Below are positions 22,709 to 31,326 of a stretch of 64,000 nucleotides of DNA, piece by piece (within the stretch, counting starts at the first letter, position 1; each line of letters begins with the position of its first letter). The DNA comes from Pseudomonas profundi (GTDB lineage: Bacteria; Pseudomonadota; Gammaproteobacteria; Pseudomonadales; Pseudomonadaceae): the NCBI RefSeq assembly GCF_008638305.1, contig NZ_VTPZ01000002.1, forward strand, positions 310,001 through 374,000, in the 5' to 3' direction. The notes under the pieces were generated by a model. The model searched no databases. It worked only from the letters and a program-made list of their open reading frames with translations, and had not been told where the DNA came from. The position numbers and the translations under genes were made by a program.

Positions 22709-24316
22709 TCAATGTCTGAAGTGGCGCATACCGGTAAATACCATGGCGATATCGGCCTCATCCGCCGCGGCAATAACTTCGGCGTCACGCATAGAGCCGC
22801 CCGGCTGAATCACGGCGCGGATACCCGCCTTGGCCGCATTGTCGATGCCATCCCGGAACGGGAAGAACGCGTCCGAGGCCATTACCGCGCCTGCAACCTG
22901 CAGTCCGGCGTGTTCCGCCTTGATGGCTGCGATGCGGGCGGAGTTGACGCGGCTCATCTGGCCTGCACCGACACCGATGGTCTGACGTTTGCTTGCGTAG
23001 ACGATAGCGTTGGATTTAACGAACTTGGCGACCTTCCAGGCGAAGACCAGGTCGTGGACCTCCTGCTCGGTCGGGGCGCGCCTGGTGACGACCTTTAGAT
23101 CTGCTTCGGTAATCATGCCGGTGTCGCGGCTCTGTACCAGGAGCCCGCCATTGACCCGTTTGTAGTCCCAGCCGGCCTGACGCTCGGTAGTCCATTCGCC
23201 GCACTCGAGCAGGCGTACGTTGGCCTTGGCGCTGACCGCTTCACGGGCGGCGGCGCTGATACGCGGTGCGATGATCACCTCGACAAACTGGCGGTAGACG
23301 ATGGCTTTGGCCGTTTCCCCGTCAAGTTCGCGGTTGAAGGCGATGATACCGCCGAAAGCAGACTCGCTATCGGTGGCGTAGGCCAGTTCATAGGCCTGAC
23401 GGATGCCGCCTTCGTTGTCCGGCACCACAGCGACGCCGCAGGGGTTGGCGTGCTTGACGATAACGCAGGCCGGTTTGGTAAAGCTCTTCACACATTCAAG
23501 CGCGGCATCGGTGTCAGCAACGTTGTTGTAGGACAGTTCTTTGCCCTGCAGCTGCACTGCCGTGGCAATGCTGGCATCGGCCGGTTGCGCTTCACGATAG
23601 AAGGCGGCTGACTGGTGCGGGTTTTCGCCGTAGCGCATGTCCTGTACCTTCAGGAACTGGCTGTTGAAGGTGCGCGGAAACGCGCTGCGCTCTTCGGTGC
23701 TCAACGTCTCACGGGTCTTGTCGATGGTCCCCAGGTAGTTGGCGATCATTCCGTCATAGGCGGCGGTATGCTCGAAGGCCTTGAGCGCCAGGTCGAAGCG
23801 CTGGGCGTAGCTCAAGCCGCCGGACTTCAGCGACTCGATGATGTCAGCGTAATCGCTGGCATTCACCACAATGGTTACGTCCTTGTGGTTCTTGGCCGCG
23901 GAACGGACCATGGTGGGGCCGCCGATGTCGATGTTCTCGATGGCGTCCGGCAGGCTGCACCCGGGCCTGGCCACTGTGGCGGCGAAGGGATACAGGTTGA
24001 CTGCCACCAGATCGATGGGCTGGATGCCATGCTGTTGCATGACCTCGCCATCCATATCACGTCGACCCAGGATGCCGCCGTGAATCTTTGGGTGGAGGGT
24101 CTTTACACGACCATCCATCATCTCCGGAAAGCCTGTGTAATCAGCGACTTCCACAGCCTCGATACCTTGCTCACGCAACAGCTTGAAGGTCCCGCCGGTG
24201 GACAGGATCTCTACATTGAGGGCGCTGAGTTCGCGGGCAAATTCTACGATTCCGGTTTTGTCCGACACGCTGATGAGCGCGCGACGTACCGGTAGGCGGG
24301 TAGTTTGGTGGGTCAT
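22709..24316 (-). CDS. purH: Bifunctional AICAR formyltransferase / IMP cyclohydrolase
   Basis: PurH catalyses the last two steps to IMP. The 535-residue product has the N-terminal cyclohydrolase (MGS-like) domain ([26 protein letters not shown]) and the AICAR transformylase domain with the conserved Lys-His region [10 protein letters not shown] and the C-terminal [16 protein letters not shown] and IQPGGSMRD blocks. It precedes purD on the minus strand, as in pseudomonads. The region just upstream holds an inverted heptamer repeat. Confidence 0.97.
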   Translation of the reverse strand: MTHQTTRLPVRRALISVSDKTGIVEFARELSALNVEILSTGGTFKLLREQGIEAVEVADYTGFPEMMDGRVKTLHPKIHGGILGRRDMDGEVMQQHGIQPIDLVAVNLYPFAATVARPGCSLPDAIENIDIGGPTMVRSAAKNHKDVTIVVNASDYADIIESLKSGGLSYAQRFDLALKAFEHTAAYDGMIANYLGTIDKTRETLSTEERSAFPRTFNSQFLKVQDMRYGENPHQSAAFYREAQPADASIATAVQLQGKELSYNNVADTDAALECVKSFTKPACVIVKHANPCGVAVVPDNEGGIRQAYELAYATDSESAFGGIIAFNRELDGETAKAIVYRQFVEVIIAPRISAAAREAVSAKANVRLLECGEWTTERQAGWDYKRVNGGLLVQSRDTGMITEADLKVVTRRAPTEQEVHDLVFAWKVAKFVKSNAIVYASKRQTIGVGAGQMSRVNSARIAAIKAEHAGLQVAGAVMASDAFFPFRDGIDNAAKAGIRAVIQPGGSMRDAEVIAAADEADIAMVFTGMRHFRH

Positions 24317-24372
24317 CTTGGATCCAGAGTCAATGGGTTGGTCATGTTAGGTGTCGGGGTTATAAAGGCTAT

Positions 24373-24477
24373 AAGCTGGAAGCTGGAAGCTGGAAGATCA
24401 AGCATTGTGTCGGTTGCTGGACTCTGAGATTTCACTGAAATCAATCTTACTTCCCAGCCTCTAGCTTCTAGCTTCTT
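24373..24477. repeat. Inverted pair of short heptamer tracts between fis and purH
   Basis: At 24373-24396 the plus strand reads AAG followed by three CTGGAAG units, the inverse of the unit in the large array at 11575-12239. At 24453-24477 there is a variant tract on the opposite strand built on CTTCTAG (CTAGCTTCTAGCTTC). The two tracts can pair over about 24 bases with few mismatches. A small perfect palindrome, GATTTCACTGAAATC, lies in the loop at 24427-24441. The structure would fall at the 3' end of the dusB-fis transcript, and just upstream of purH. Confidence 0.7.
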
Positions 24478-24479
24478 TT

Positions 24480-24806
24480 TTACAACAGCCCGTACTGTTT
24501 GAGCTTCTTGCGCAGGGTGCCGCGGTTCAGGCCAAGCACTTCAGAGGCGCGGGTCTGGTTACCTTTCACGTATTCCATCACGCTTTCCAACAAGGGTGCT
24601 TCGATTTCGGCGAGCACCATGTTGTAGACGTTTGTCACGTCCTGGCCGTCCAGATGCTTGAAATAGTTCTGCAGAGCTTGCTCGACACTGTCACGCAGGG
24701 TCTTGTCTCGCTGCATTGCGTCTTCCGAGACATAATCCATGGAGGGGTCGGTGGTCTCGTTCACTGGAAGGGTTCCGTCGATCGGGGATGTGTTGATCAG
24801 GCTCAT
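24480..24806 (-). CDS. fis: DNA-binding protein Fis
   Basis: Fis is a small nucleoid protein that bends DNA and activates rRNA and other growth genes. The 108-residue product ends in the conserved core [21 protein letters not shown] and the helix-turn-helix [21 protein letters not shown]. The start at 24806 is chosen because it overlaps the dusB stop as ATGA and gives the usual family length; a longer in-frame reading would lie inside dusB. The N-terminal 35 residues are variable, as in other Pseudomonas Fis proteins. Confidence 0.96.
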   Translation of the reverse strand: MSLINTSPIDGTLPVNETTDPSMDYVSEDAMQRDKTLRDSVEQALQNYFKHLDGQDVTNVYNMVLAEIEAPLLESVMEYVKGNQTRASEVLGLNRGTLRKKLKQYGLL

Positions 24807-25789
24807 GCCGCCAGGTCTCCTTCCTGCAAGCGGTTGAAAAACGTTTGTATGCCCCGCCGTTGTTGAACGGCGCAATCAATCCGGTTGAATGTGCGACGGA
24901 AATCTTCCGCGCCTGGCATGGTCTGCAAATACCAGCCCACATGTTTGCGGGCAATACGCACCCCGTGCTCGCTGCCGTAAAAGGCGTGCAAGCCGTCGAG
25001 GTGTTCCAGCATGATGTCTCGCTGCCAGCTCAGCTCCGGGGTCGGGAGACAAGCGCCATGGCGCAGATAATAGTCAATCTCGCGGAAAATCCAAGGCCGG
25101 CCCTGTGCCGCTCGGCCGATCATTACCGCGTCGGCGCCAGTATAGTCCAGAACCTGGCGTGCCTTGGCGGGGGAATCGATATCGCCATTGGCGAACACCG
25201 GGATGGATATAGCCTGCTTGATTGCGGCGATGGTGTCGTACTCCGCATCGCCTCGATACAGATCGGAGCGGGTACGGCCATGAACCGCCAGCGCACGGAT
25301 GCCGCTCTGTTCGGCGATACGTGCTATTTCCACGCCGTTGCGGTGATCGGGATGCCAGCCAGTACGAATCTTCAGGGTAACCGGAATGCTGACGGCACTG
25401 ACAACCGCTTCAAGGATGTCGGCTACCAGCCGTTCGTCGCGTAGCAACGCCGAGCCGGCCGCCTTGTTACATACCTTCTTGGCCGGACAGCCCATGTTTA
25501 TATCGATAATCTGGGCGCCCATCTGTTCATTCTGACGCGCGGCATCGGCCATCATCTCCGGGTCGCCCCCGGCGATCTGAACCGAGCGGGGCTCGGCTTC
25601 ACCTGTGTGATCCAGACGTTGACGGGACTTGCGGCTGTTCCACAGGCGGGTATCGCTGGTTACCATTTCCGAGACCACCAGGCCCGCGCCCAGCCGCCGG
25701 CAGAGCTGGCGAAACGGGCGATCGGTGACACCTGCCATGGGAGCAAGGATGACGCGATTGGCTAGTTGGTAAGGTCCGATACTGATCAC
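24803..25789 (-). CDS. dusB: tRNA-dihydrouridine synthase B
   Basis: DusB reduces uridine to dihydrouridine in the tRNA D-loop using FMN and NADPH. The 328-residue protein is a TIM barrel with [13 protein letters not shown] at the start, the catalytic cysteine in [20 protein letters not shown], and the FMN-binding [18 protein letters not shown]. It is coupled to fis by a four-base ATGA overlap, the classic dusB-fis operon. A good promoter lies about 100 bases upstream. Confidence 0.96.
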   Translation of the reverse strand: MISIGPYQLANRVILAPMAGVTDRPFRQLCRRLGAGLVVSEMVTSDTRLWNSRKSRQRLDHTGEAEPRSVQIAGGDPEMMADAARQNEQMGAQIIDINMGCPAKKVCNKAAGSALLRDERLVADILEAVVSAVSIPVTLKIRTGWHPDHRNGVEIARIAEQSGIRALAVHGRTRSDLYRGDAEYDTIAAIKQAISIPVFANGDIDSPAKARQVLDYTGADAVMIGRAAQGRPWIFREIDYYLRHGACLPTPELSWQRDIMLEHLDGLHAFYGSEHGVRIARKHVGWYLQTMPGAEDFRRTFNRIDCAVQQRRGIQTFFNRLQEGDLAA

Positions 25790-25891
25790 TGCTCATCCAT
25801 CCCTGTTTTGTCCAGTGGTTCGAGGCACGCCCTGAAGTCGCCGCTACGTCTCAGGACCGCCGGGCAGGGTTAGAAGCATGAAAGGGCGCTA

Positions 25892-25920
25892 ATCATACCC
25901 GCTCTGGATGACCTTATAAA
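25892..25920 (-). promoter_or_regulatory. Promoter of dusB-fis
   Basis: On the minus strand, TTTATA (25920-25915) and TATGAT (25897-25892) are 17 bases apart. The bases after the -10 box read TAGCGCCC, a GC-rich discriminator like those of stringently controlled fis promoters. The leader to the dusB start would be about 95 bases. Confidence 0.6.
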
Positions 25921-25955
25921 GACTGCGCTGGTTGATATTCGAACAGCTTCCTCTG

Positions 25956-25978
25956 AGCGCACCGGGCGCGGGTGCGCT
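25956..25978 (-). terminator. Hairpin after the DUF3426 gene
   Basis: AGCGCACC (25956-25963) pairs with GGTGCGCT (25971-25978) around a seven-base GC-rich loop, just beyond the stop of the minus-strand DUF3426 gene. No T-run follows on the minus strand, so it may stabilise the 3' end or be a weak terminator. Confidence 0.4.
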
Positions 25979-25990
25979 ACGAGTTATCGA

Positions 25991-27379
25991 TCAAGGGGTT
26001 ACGAAGCCAAGCGTGTAGCTGACCGCCTGTTCGCCCGGATCAAGCATGTTGAGCGCAACGTGGATAGGCGTCTGGGGCGGCATCAGCCGGGCGCCAGCCA
26101 GTTCGCCGGAGAGGTATTCCTCCGGGCGGAAGCGGCGCACGGCCACTTCATGACCGTGCGTGTCGGTGAAGTTCATTCGTAGCACCGGGAAGGGCTGCGC
26201 GAAATCCGCCCGGTTGTAGAGAATGACATCGATAGTCAGCGCGTTAGGGAATTCGGGATGCGGACGTACCATCAGATTGCTGCTGCGCAACATGCTCACA
26301 TCCACCCGTGCCGGCAGTTCACAACCGGCCAGCAGGCATACCGTTTCCATCATGGGGCGAGTGCGTTCGTTGTGGGCGAGTTCATCAAGGTTGTAGAAAA
26401 TGAACTGACCAATCAGAGCTATCAGCGCCAGTCCGCTGAGGGTTGTCCAGAGTGCGGTGTTCTTGCGCCGACGTGCTGGTCGAGGCCGCTCGGCCAACAG
26501 GATGGGCTCGTCATGAATATCAGGAATGTCGAGTTCGCCCAGCTCCGGCTCGGGCTCAGCGGCTGCGGCTTTTCGGTCAATCGGTTCGAGCCGGGCCGGG
26601 GGCACCTCGATCGGGGGATCCTCGGGTTCGTCGTCGAGCTCATGCCATGCGAGCTTGGGTGTGATGTATTCGGGGCGATCGCGCATGAAGATGCTGGGCT
26701 CATCCTCTTCGTCCGCTATCGGGCGCAGCGGGGCGTCCTGTCTGGTATTTTCCAATGAGGATGCGACCCACTCATCGAGATCATCGTGCTCGGTCTCCGG
26801 CGGCGCTGCAGGGTCCTGGGGCGGGCCGTCGACGATGTCATCATGCAACTCAAAATACGGATCGGCTGAAAGCGATTCGCCGTCTTCATCTGCCCCTGGC
26901 TCCTGTTTCAGGACTGGCTCATCCCGGAGGCGGCCAAAGCCAAACTCGTCGTCTTCCTCGTCCTGTGACCCCTGAGAGCGGGAAGATTGCTGGCGGGATT
27001 CGTTGCCGGTCACCACTGAAACGGGCACGACTTCTTCAAGGGGGATGTCAACGATATGGGGAGGATTGACCTCATCGACCAGGGACTCATCCAGCCCCAG
27101 CGCCTCGAGATCCAATTCATCAAGATCCAGGTCATCATGGATGAGAAAGTCATCCGGATTGTTTCGCGGAGGTGTCGGGTCGGCCGGCGCTTCAGTCGGG
27201 GCGTCACGCTCCCCCTCGGCTGCTTGCTGCCGCTGCTGTTCAGCAGCCACCGCTAGTGCGTTATACACCTTCAGGCATGCACCACAGCGGACATTCCCTG
27301 CCGCCGCGCTCAGCTGTTCTTCAGACAGACGGAAGCGGGTCTGACAATTAGGACATTGTGTGACCAGCGTTGCGCTCAT
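25991..27379 (-). CDS. Zinc-ribbon and DUF3426 domain membrane protein
   Basis: A 462-residue protein of unknown function. The N-terminus is an MJ0042-type zinc ribbon with Cys9, Cys12, Cys32 and Cys35 (CPNC...CGAC). A long acidic, low-complexity middle (about 55-300, rich in Asp, Glu and Pro) leads to one membrane segment near 305-330 and a C-terminal DUF3426 domain (about 345-462). This family sits between prmA and dusB in Pseudomonas. The ribosome-binding site AAGGA lies directly at the end of the repeat element at 27394-27808, which therefore forms the upstream region of the gene. Confidence 0.85.
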   Translation of the reverse strand: MSATLVTQCPNCQTRFRLSEEQLSAAAGNVRCGACLKVYNALAVAAEQQRQQAAEGERDAPTEAPADPTPPRNNPDDFLIHDDLDLDELDLEALGLDESLVDEVNPPHIVDIPLEEVVPVSVVTGNESRQQSSRSQGSQDEEDDEFGFGRLRDEPVLKQEPGADEDGESLSADPYFELHDDIVDGPPQDPAAPPETEHDDLDEWVASSLENTRQDAPLRPIADEEDEPSIFMRDRPEYITPKLAWHELDDEPEDPPIEVPPARLEPIDRKAAAAEPEPELGELDIPDIHDEPILLAERPRPARRRKNTALWTTLSGLALIALIGQFIFYNLDELAHNERTRPMMETVCLLAGCELPARVDVSMLRSSNLMVRPHPEFPNALTIDVILYNRADFAQPFPVLRMNFTDTHGHEVAVRRFRPEEYLSGELAGARLMPPQTPIHVALNMLDPGEQAVSYTLGFVTP

Positions 27380-27393
27380 GTATCTGTAATCCT

Positions 27394-27808
27394 TAGAGTC
27401 TGTTGCCGTTTCATCGCGAGCCGCGTTGCTGTGTCAAATGGCGCCAGGCCGGGCGGCGATCCGCAAGGCAGCGCCCGCTCCCGGCGGGCTTGCTGCATTC
27501 ACCGCATCCATTTGGATCGCGCGGGACGCAGGTAATGGTTGTTCCCTTGCCAAGTCCTGCAACGCCGCATGGCGTCATTTGACGCGCAACCTAGGCGGCC
27601 CCACCCGAAGGGACGGGGCCCGTTTGCCGCAGCACTGCGTTACTCGTCGCTCATTTGGAGCAACCACAAAAACGCCTGGAGCGTTTTTGCGCGTAAGCCC
27701 CGAAGGGGTGAAACACATGGATGTGTTGAACAAACTTCACTCCTCGCGCCTTGTTCTGCACCAAACGGGGCCTCCGTCGCGGCCGCGATGAAACGGCAAC
27801 AGACCCTA
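27394..27808. mobile_element. TA-ended inverted-repeat element, copy A (415 bp)
   Basis: The gap of 511 bases between the DUF3426 gene and prmA is mostly one element. Its ends are TAGAGTCTGTTGCCGTTTCA at 27394 and the inverse of TAGGGTCTGTTGCCGTTTCA ending at 27808; the match continues to CGCG. Inside are an inverted pair built on GTCAAATG/CATTTGAC (around 27437 and 27575) and a hairpin with AAAAACGC/GCGTTTTT arms near 27670-27695. No transposase is visible. The inverse strand aligns along most of its length with copy B at 42891-43173; copy A has extra segments. The TA at both ends may be a target duplication. I interpret it as a MITE-like element. Confidence 0.8.
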
Positions 27809-27890
27809 ACTCAGCCGCTTGACGTTCTTCTGCCGGCTGTGAGCTGGCAGACAACAACAGGCCTATTGTGCCTCTATGCTGTCGACGCTG

Positions 27891-28772
27891 TCACGACCGG
27901 CGCATGCCACTCACCCGGATCCATCCGTCACGCTCGGCAACAGGGGCAAGTACAAAAGTGTCCCGATAGGCGGTAATTATATCGTCGGCTTGCTCGGCAA
28001 GGATGCCGGACAGTGCGATCAGACCGCCCGGCTTGACCAGGCTGGAAAGTTGCGGAGCCAGGCTGACCAGCGGGCCAGCAAGTATGTTTGCTACGACAAT
28101 GTCAGCAGGCTCCGTCGGAAGATTTTCCGGCAGATACAGGTCCAGGGACTGGTCCGGCAGGCCGTTACGTTGAGCATTGTCGCGCGATGCTTCCAGTGCC
28201 TGGGTATCGATATCCGTGCCGACGGTATGTTCAGCGCCGAGCAGCAGGGCGGCAATGGCCAGGATGCCCGACCCGCAACCGAAGTCGATGACTCGCTTGC
28301 CTTTTACCGCAGTGCTATCTAGCCACTCAAGGCATAGCGCAGTGGTCGGGTGTGTACCGGTGCCAAACGCCAGGCCAGGATCAAGCAGCAGATTGACCGC
28401 GTCGGGTTCGGGTGCATCGTGCCAGCTGGGTACGATCCATAACCGCTTGCCGAAACGCATAGGCTGAAAATTGTCCATCCAGCTACGTTCCCAGTCCTGA
28501 TCGGCGATATTCTCGAATTCGTATGCGGGCAAAGGCTGTTGCCAATGCGCCTGCAACGTCTCGATCAGCGTCTGCGGATCGGTTCCCGCTTCGAATAATG
28601 CCAGAAGATGCGTGTTTGACCAGAGCGGCGTCGTGCCCAGGTCAGGCTCGAAAATGGGTTGGTCTTCTGCGTCCATGAAGGTGACCGAAACGGCGTCCAG
28701 ACCAAGCAGGGCGTCTTCCAGTGGTTCAGCCTGTTCAGGTTTGATGGCGAGACGCAGTTGTAACCAGGGCAT
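27891..28772 (-). CDS. prmA: Ribosomal protein L11 methyltransferase PrmA
   Basis: PrmA trimethylates L11 at several amino groups. The 293-residue protein has an N-terminal substrate-recognition domain and a class I methyltransferase domain with [18 protein letters not shown], the SAM loop [20 protein letters not shown] and the [15 protein letters not shown] motif IV. The start at 28772 (MPWLQLRL) is preferred because AAGGA stands seven bases before it and the length equals the family norm; an ATG five codons earlier has no site. Confidence 0.96.
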   Translation of the reverse strand: MPWLQLRLAIKPEQAEPLEDALLGLDAVSVTFMDAEDQPIFEPDLGTTPLWSNTHLLALFEAGTDPQTLIETLQAHWQQPLPAYEFENIADQDWERSWMDNFQPMRFGKRLWIVPSWHDAPEPDAVNLLLDPGLAFGTGTHPTTALCLEWLDSTAVKGKRVIDFGCGSGILAIAALLLGAEHTVGTDIDTQALEASRDNAQRNGLPDQSLDLYLPENLPTEPADIVVANILAGPLVSLAPQLSSLVKPGGLIALSGILAEQADDIITAYRDTFVLAPVAERDGWIRVSGMRRS

Positions 28773-28804
28773 AGCAGAATCCTTCATAAAAGTGAGGCTG
28801 AATG

Positions 28805-28836
28805 AAAAAACCGGGATGCGGCGCTCCGCATCCCGG
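28805..28836 (-). terminator. Rho-independent terminator after accC
   Basis: CCGGGATGCGG and its exact inverse CCGCATCCCGG (28811-28821 and 28826-28836) form an 11-bp stem with a four-base loop. On the minus strand it is followed by six T residues (28810-28805). It ends the aroQ-accB-accC transcript and lies upstream of prmA. Confidence 0.9.
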
Positions 28837-28875
28837 CTCAGTCGATAGGCCTATTCTAACGTCTGGCTTATCCGA

Positions 28876-30216
28876 TCAGCTGATACCCAGTTTATGCTCG
28901 AGGTAGTGAATGTTCACGCCCCCCTTGCAGAACTCGGAATCGCGCACCAGCTCGCGATGTAGCGGGGTGTTGGTCTTGATGCCATCAACCACCAGCTCAT
29001 CGAGTGCATTACGCATACGGGCCAGGGCTTCATCCCGGGTCGCACCGTGGGTAATCAGCTTACCGACCAGCGAGTCGTAGTTCGGCGGAACCTTGTAACC
29101 GCTGTACAGGTGCGAATCGACCCGCACACCGTTACCACCCGGTGCGTGGAAGAACGTCACCGTGCCCGGGGACGGCATGAAGGTCTTCGGGTCCTCGGCA
29201 TTGATCCGGCATTCGATCGAGTGGCCCCGGATCACTACGTCGTCCTGGGTGATGCTCAAAGGGTTGCCCGCGGCGACCAGGATCTGTTCCTTGACGATGT
29301 CGATCCCGGTAACCATTTCGGAGATGGGATGTTCGACCTGAATCCGGGTGTTCATCTCGATAAAGAAAAACTCGCCATCCTCGTAGAGAAACTCGAATGT
29401 GCCGGCGCCGCGATAGCCCAGATCGATACAGGCCTGTACGCAGCGAGCCTGCACTTCAGCGCGGGCCTTTTCATCGATGCCCGGTGCTGGGGCTTCTTCG
29501 ATGATCTTCTGGTGCCGGCGCTGCAGCGAGCAATCCCTGTCGCCCAGGTGCACCGCGTGGCCCTGGCCGTCGGAAAGTACCTGAACCTCAACGTGGCGCG
29601 GGTTGGTCAGAAACTTTTCCATGTAGACCATGGGGTTGCCGAACGCTGCTCCGGCTTCGCTGCGGGTCATGCTGATCGATTTGATCAACTCGGATTCTTC
29701 ATGCACGACGCGCATGCCGCGTCCGCCGCCGCCGCCGGCGGCCTTGATGATCACCGGATACCCGACCCGACGTCCGGTCGCCAGGCATTCTTCCTCGTCA
29801 TCCGACAGCGGGCCATCCGAGCCCGGTACAGTGGGCACGCCGGTCTTCTTCATCGCGGCGATCGCCGAGACCTTGTCGCCCATCAGGCGAATCACCTCGG
29901 CGCTTGGGCCGATGAAGGTGAAGCCGGAACGCTCGACCTGTTCAGCAAAATCAGCGTTCTCGGCAAGAAAACCGTAGCCCGGGTGAATACCGTCGGCTCC
30001 AGTGACTTCTGCGGCGCTGATGATGGCCGGAATACTCAGATATGAGTCGGTGGCGACGGCTGGCCCGATACATACGGACTCGTCAGCCAGCGCCAGATGC
30101 ATGAGTTCACGGTCAGCCGTGGAGTGCACGGCTACGGTCTTCAACCCCAGTTCCTTGCAGGCGCGGATAACGCGCAATGCAATTTCACCACGGTTGGCTA
30201 TCAGTACTTTTTGCAT
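28876..30216 (-). CDS. accC: Acetyl-CoA carboxylase, biotin carboxylase subunit
   Basis: AccC carboxylates the biotin carried on AccB with ATP and bicarbonate. The 446-residue protein starts [20 protein letters not shown] and carries the Gly-rich ATP-grasp loop [11 protein letters not shown], the [18 protein letters not shown] active-site block and the VGKLITHG segment. It follows accB by 19 bases and ends at a strong terminator. Confidence 0.98.
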   Translation of the reverse strand: MQKVLIANRGEIALRVIRACKELGLKTVAVHSTADRELMHLALADESVCIGPAVATDSYLSIPAIISAAEVTGADGIHPGYGFLAENADFAEQVERSGFTFIGPSAEVIRLMGDKVSAIAAMKKTGVPTVPGSDGPLSDDEEECLATGRRVGYPVIIKAAGGGGGRGMRVVHEESELIKSISMTRSEAGAAFGNPMVYMEKFLTNPRHVEVQVLSDGQGHAVHLGDRDCSLQRRHQKIIEEAPAPGIDEKARAEVQARCVQACIDLGYRGAGTFEFLYEDGEFFFIEMNTRIQVEHPISEMVTGIDIVKEQILVAAGNPLSITQDDVVIRGHSIECRINAEDPKTFMPSPGTVTFFHAPGGNGVRVDSHLYSGYKVPPNYDSLVGKLITHGATRDEALARMRNALDELVVDGIKTNTPLHRELVRDSEFCKGGVNIHYLEHKLGIS

Positions 30217-30235
30217 CGCAGCCTCCGGGCCGGGC

Positions 30236-30697
30236 TCAGGCGATGCTGAACAGGGGTTGGTCGAATTCCACCGGCTGGCCGTTGTCCGCCAGGATGGCCT
30301 GAATCACGCCGCTCTTGTCGGCCTCGATGTGGTTCATCATCTTCATGGCTTCAACGATACAGAGTACATCGCCGGCCTTGACCGACTGGCCGACTTCGGC
30401 AAATGACGGGGAACTCGGGTCCGGAGAGCGATAAAAGGTGCCGACCATGGGTGAGCGTACCAGGTGACCGGCGGGCTCGGCGGGCGTAATGTCAGGCGTC
30501 GCAACAGGCGCGGCGGGCGCAGCTGCGGGAGCGGCAGGAGCCGCTGCAGGCGGGGCGGAAAAATAATGCTGCGGGCCAGCCGGCTGCTTGCTGTGACGGC
30601 TGATGCGGACGGATTCTTCGCCCTCATGAATTTCCAGCTCGTCGATGCCGGACTCTTCAAGGAGTTCGATGAGTTTTTTTACTTTGCGTATATCCAT
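30236..30697 (-). CDS. accB: Acetyl-CoA carboxylase, biotin carboxyl carrier protein
   Basis: AccB carries the biotin used by AccC and the carboxyltransferase. The 153-residue protein has a short helical N-terminus, an Ala/Pro-rich linker at about 48-75 and a C-terminal biotinyl domain with Lys119 in [11 protein letters not shown] as the biotinylation site. aroQ lies 23 bases upstream and accC 19 bases downstream on the same strand. Confidence 0.98.
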   Translation of the reverse strand: MDIRKVKKLIELLEESGIDELEIHEGEESVRISRHSKQPAGPQHYFSAPPAAAPAAPAAAPAAPVATPDITPAEPAGHLVRSPMVGTFYRSPDPSSPSFAEVGQSVKAGDVLCIVEAMKMMNHIEADKSGVIQAILADNGQPVEFDQPLFSIA

Positions 30698-30720
30698 TGA
30701 TACGTGCGCTCCAGAGCAGA

Positions 30721-31173
30721 TTAGTCGCGTTCAGATTGTTCGATTCGGTGTACAGCCGCTTGTAATGCCAGTTCGTAGCCTTTGGCACCCAGCCCGCAGA
30801 TGACGCCTTCGGCAATATCAGACAGGTAGGAATGGCGGCGAAAAGGTTCGCGTTTGTACACATTGGATAAGTGGACTTCGATGAATGGGATGCTCACTGC
30901 CAGCAACGCGTCACGTATTGCAACGCTGGTGTGAGTAAAAGCTGCGGGATTGATCAATATGAAGTCAATCGCTTCATCGCGTGCAGCATGGATTCGTTCG
31001 ATCAGCTCATGCTCTGCGTTGCTTTGCAGGCTCAGCAGATGATGTCCCGCGGCGGTGGCTTGCTCACGAAGGCGCTGATTGATCTGTTCCAGCGTGGTGG
31101 CCCCGTAAACGCCCGGTTCACGGGTGCCAAGAAGATTCAGGTTGGGTCCATGCAGAACCAGGATGCTGGCCAT
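30721..31173 (-). CDS. aroQ: 3-dehydroquinate dehydratase, type II
   Basis: AroQ converts 3-dehydroquinate to 3-dehydroshikimate in the shikimate pathway. The 150-residue protein shows the type II signature [18 protein letters not shown] with its catalytic tyrosine, the [16 protein letters not shown] block and [14 protein letters not shown] with the active-site histidine and arginine. It is the first gene of aroQ-accB-accC, the order found in pseudomonads. Confidence 0.97.
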   Translation of the reverse strand: MASILVLHGPNLNLLGTREPGVYGATTLEQINQRLREQATAAGHHLLSLQSNAEHELIERIHAARDEAIDFILINPAAFTHTSVAIRDALLAVSIPFIEVHLSNVYKREPFRRHSYLSDIAEGVICGLGAKGYELALQAAVHRIEQSERD

Positions 31174-31326
31174 GTCGTTTCCACAGTAGCTTTATTGTTT
31201 GGCCGGACGATCAAGCTGACCGGACAGTCAGTTGCAGACCGGAATTTTGCAGCAATGCCATCGTGCTGTCCAGAATCCGAAGGTTAACATCAGATGCCCG
31301 CATGATGTCAGCGTTAACGGCGAAAA

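Noticed and set aside
21678..22808. 376-codon plus-strand frame opposite purD
   Set aside because: Antisense shadow of a conserved gene in GC-rich DNA.
27426..27976. Short frames inside element copy A
   Set aside because: They cross the element ends and share no protein similarity with each other or with copy B; the conservation is at DNA level.
29047..30045. 332-codon plus-strand frame opposite accC
   Set aside because: Antisense shadow of accC; composition reflects the codon positions of the real gene.
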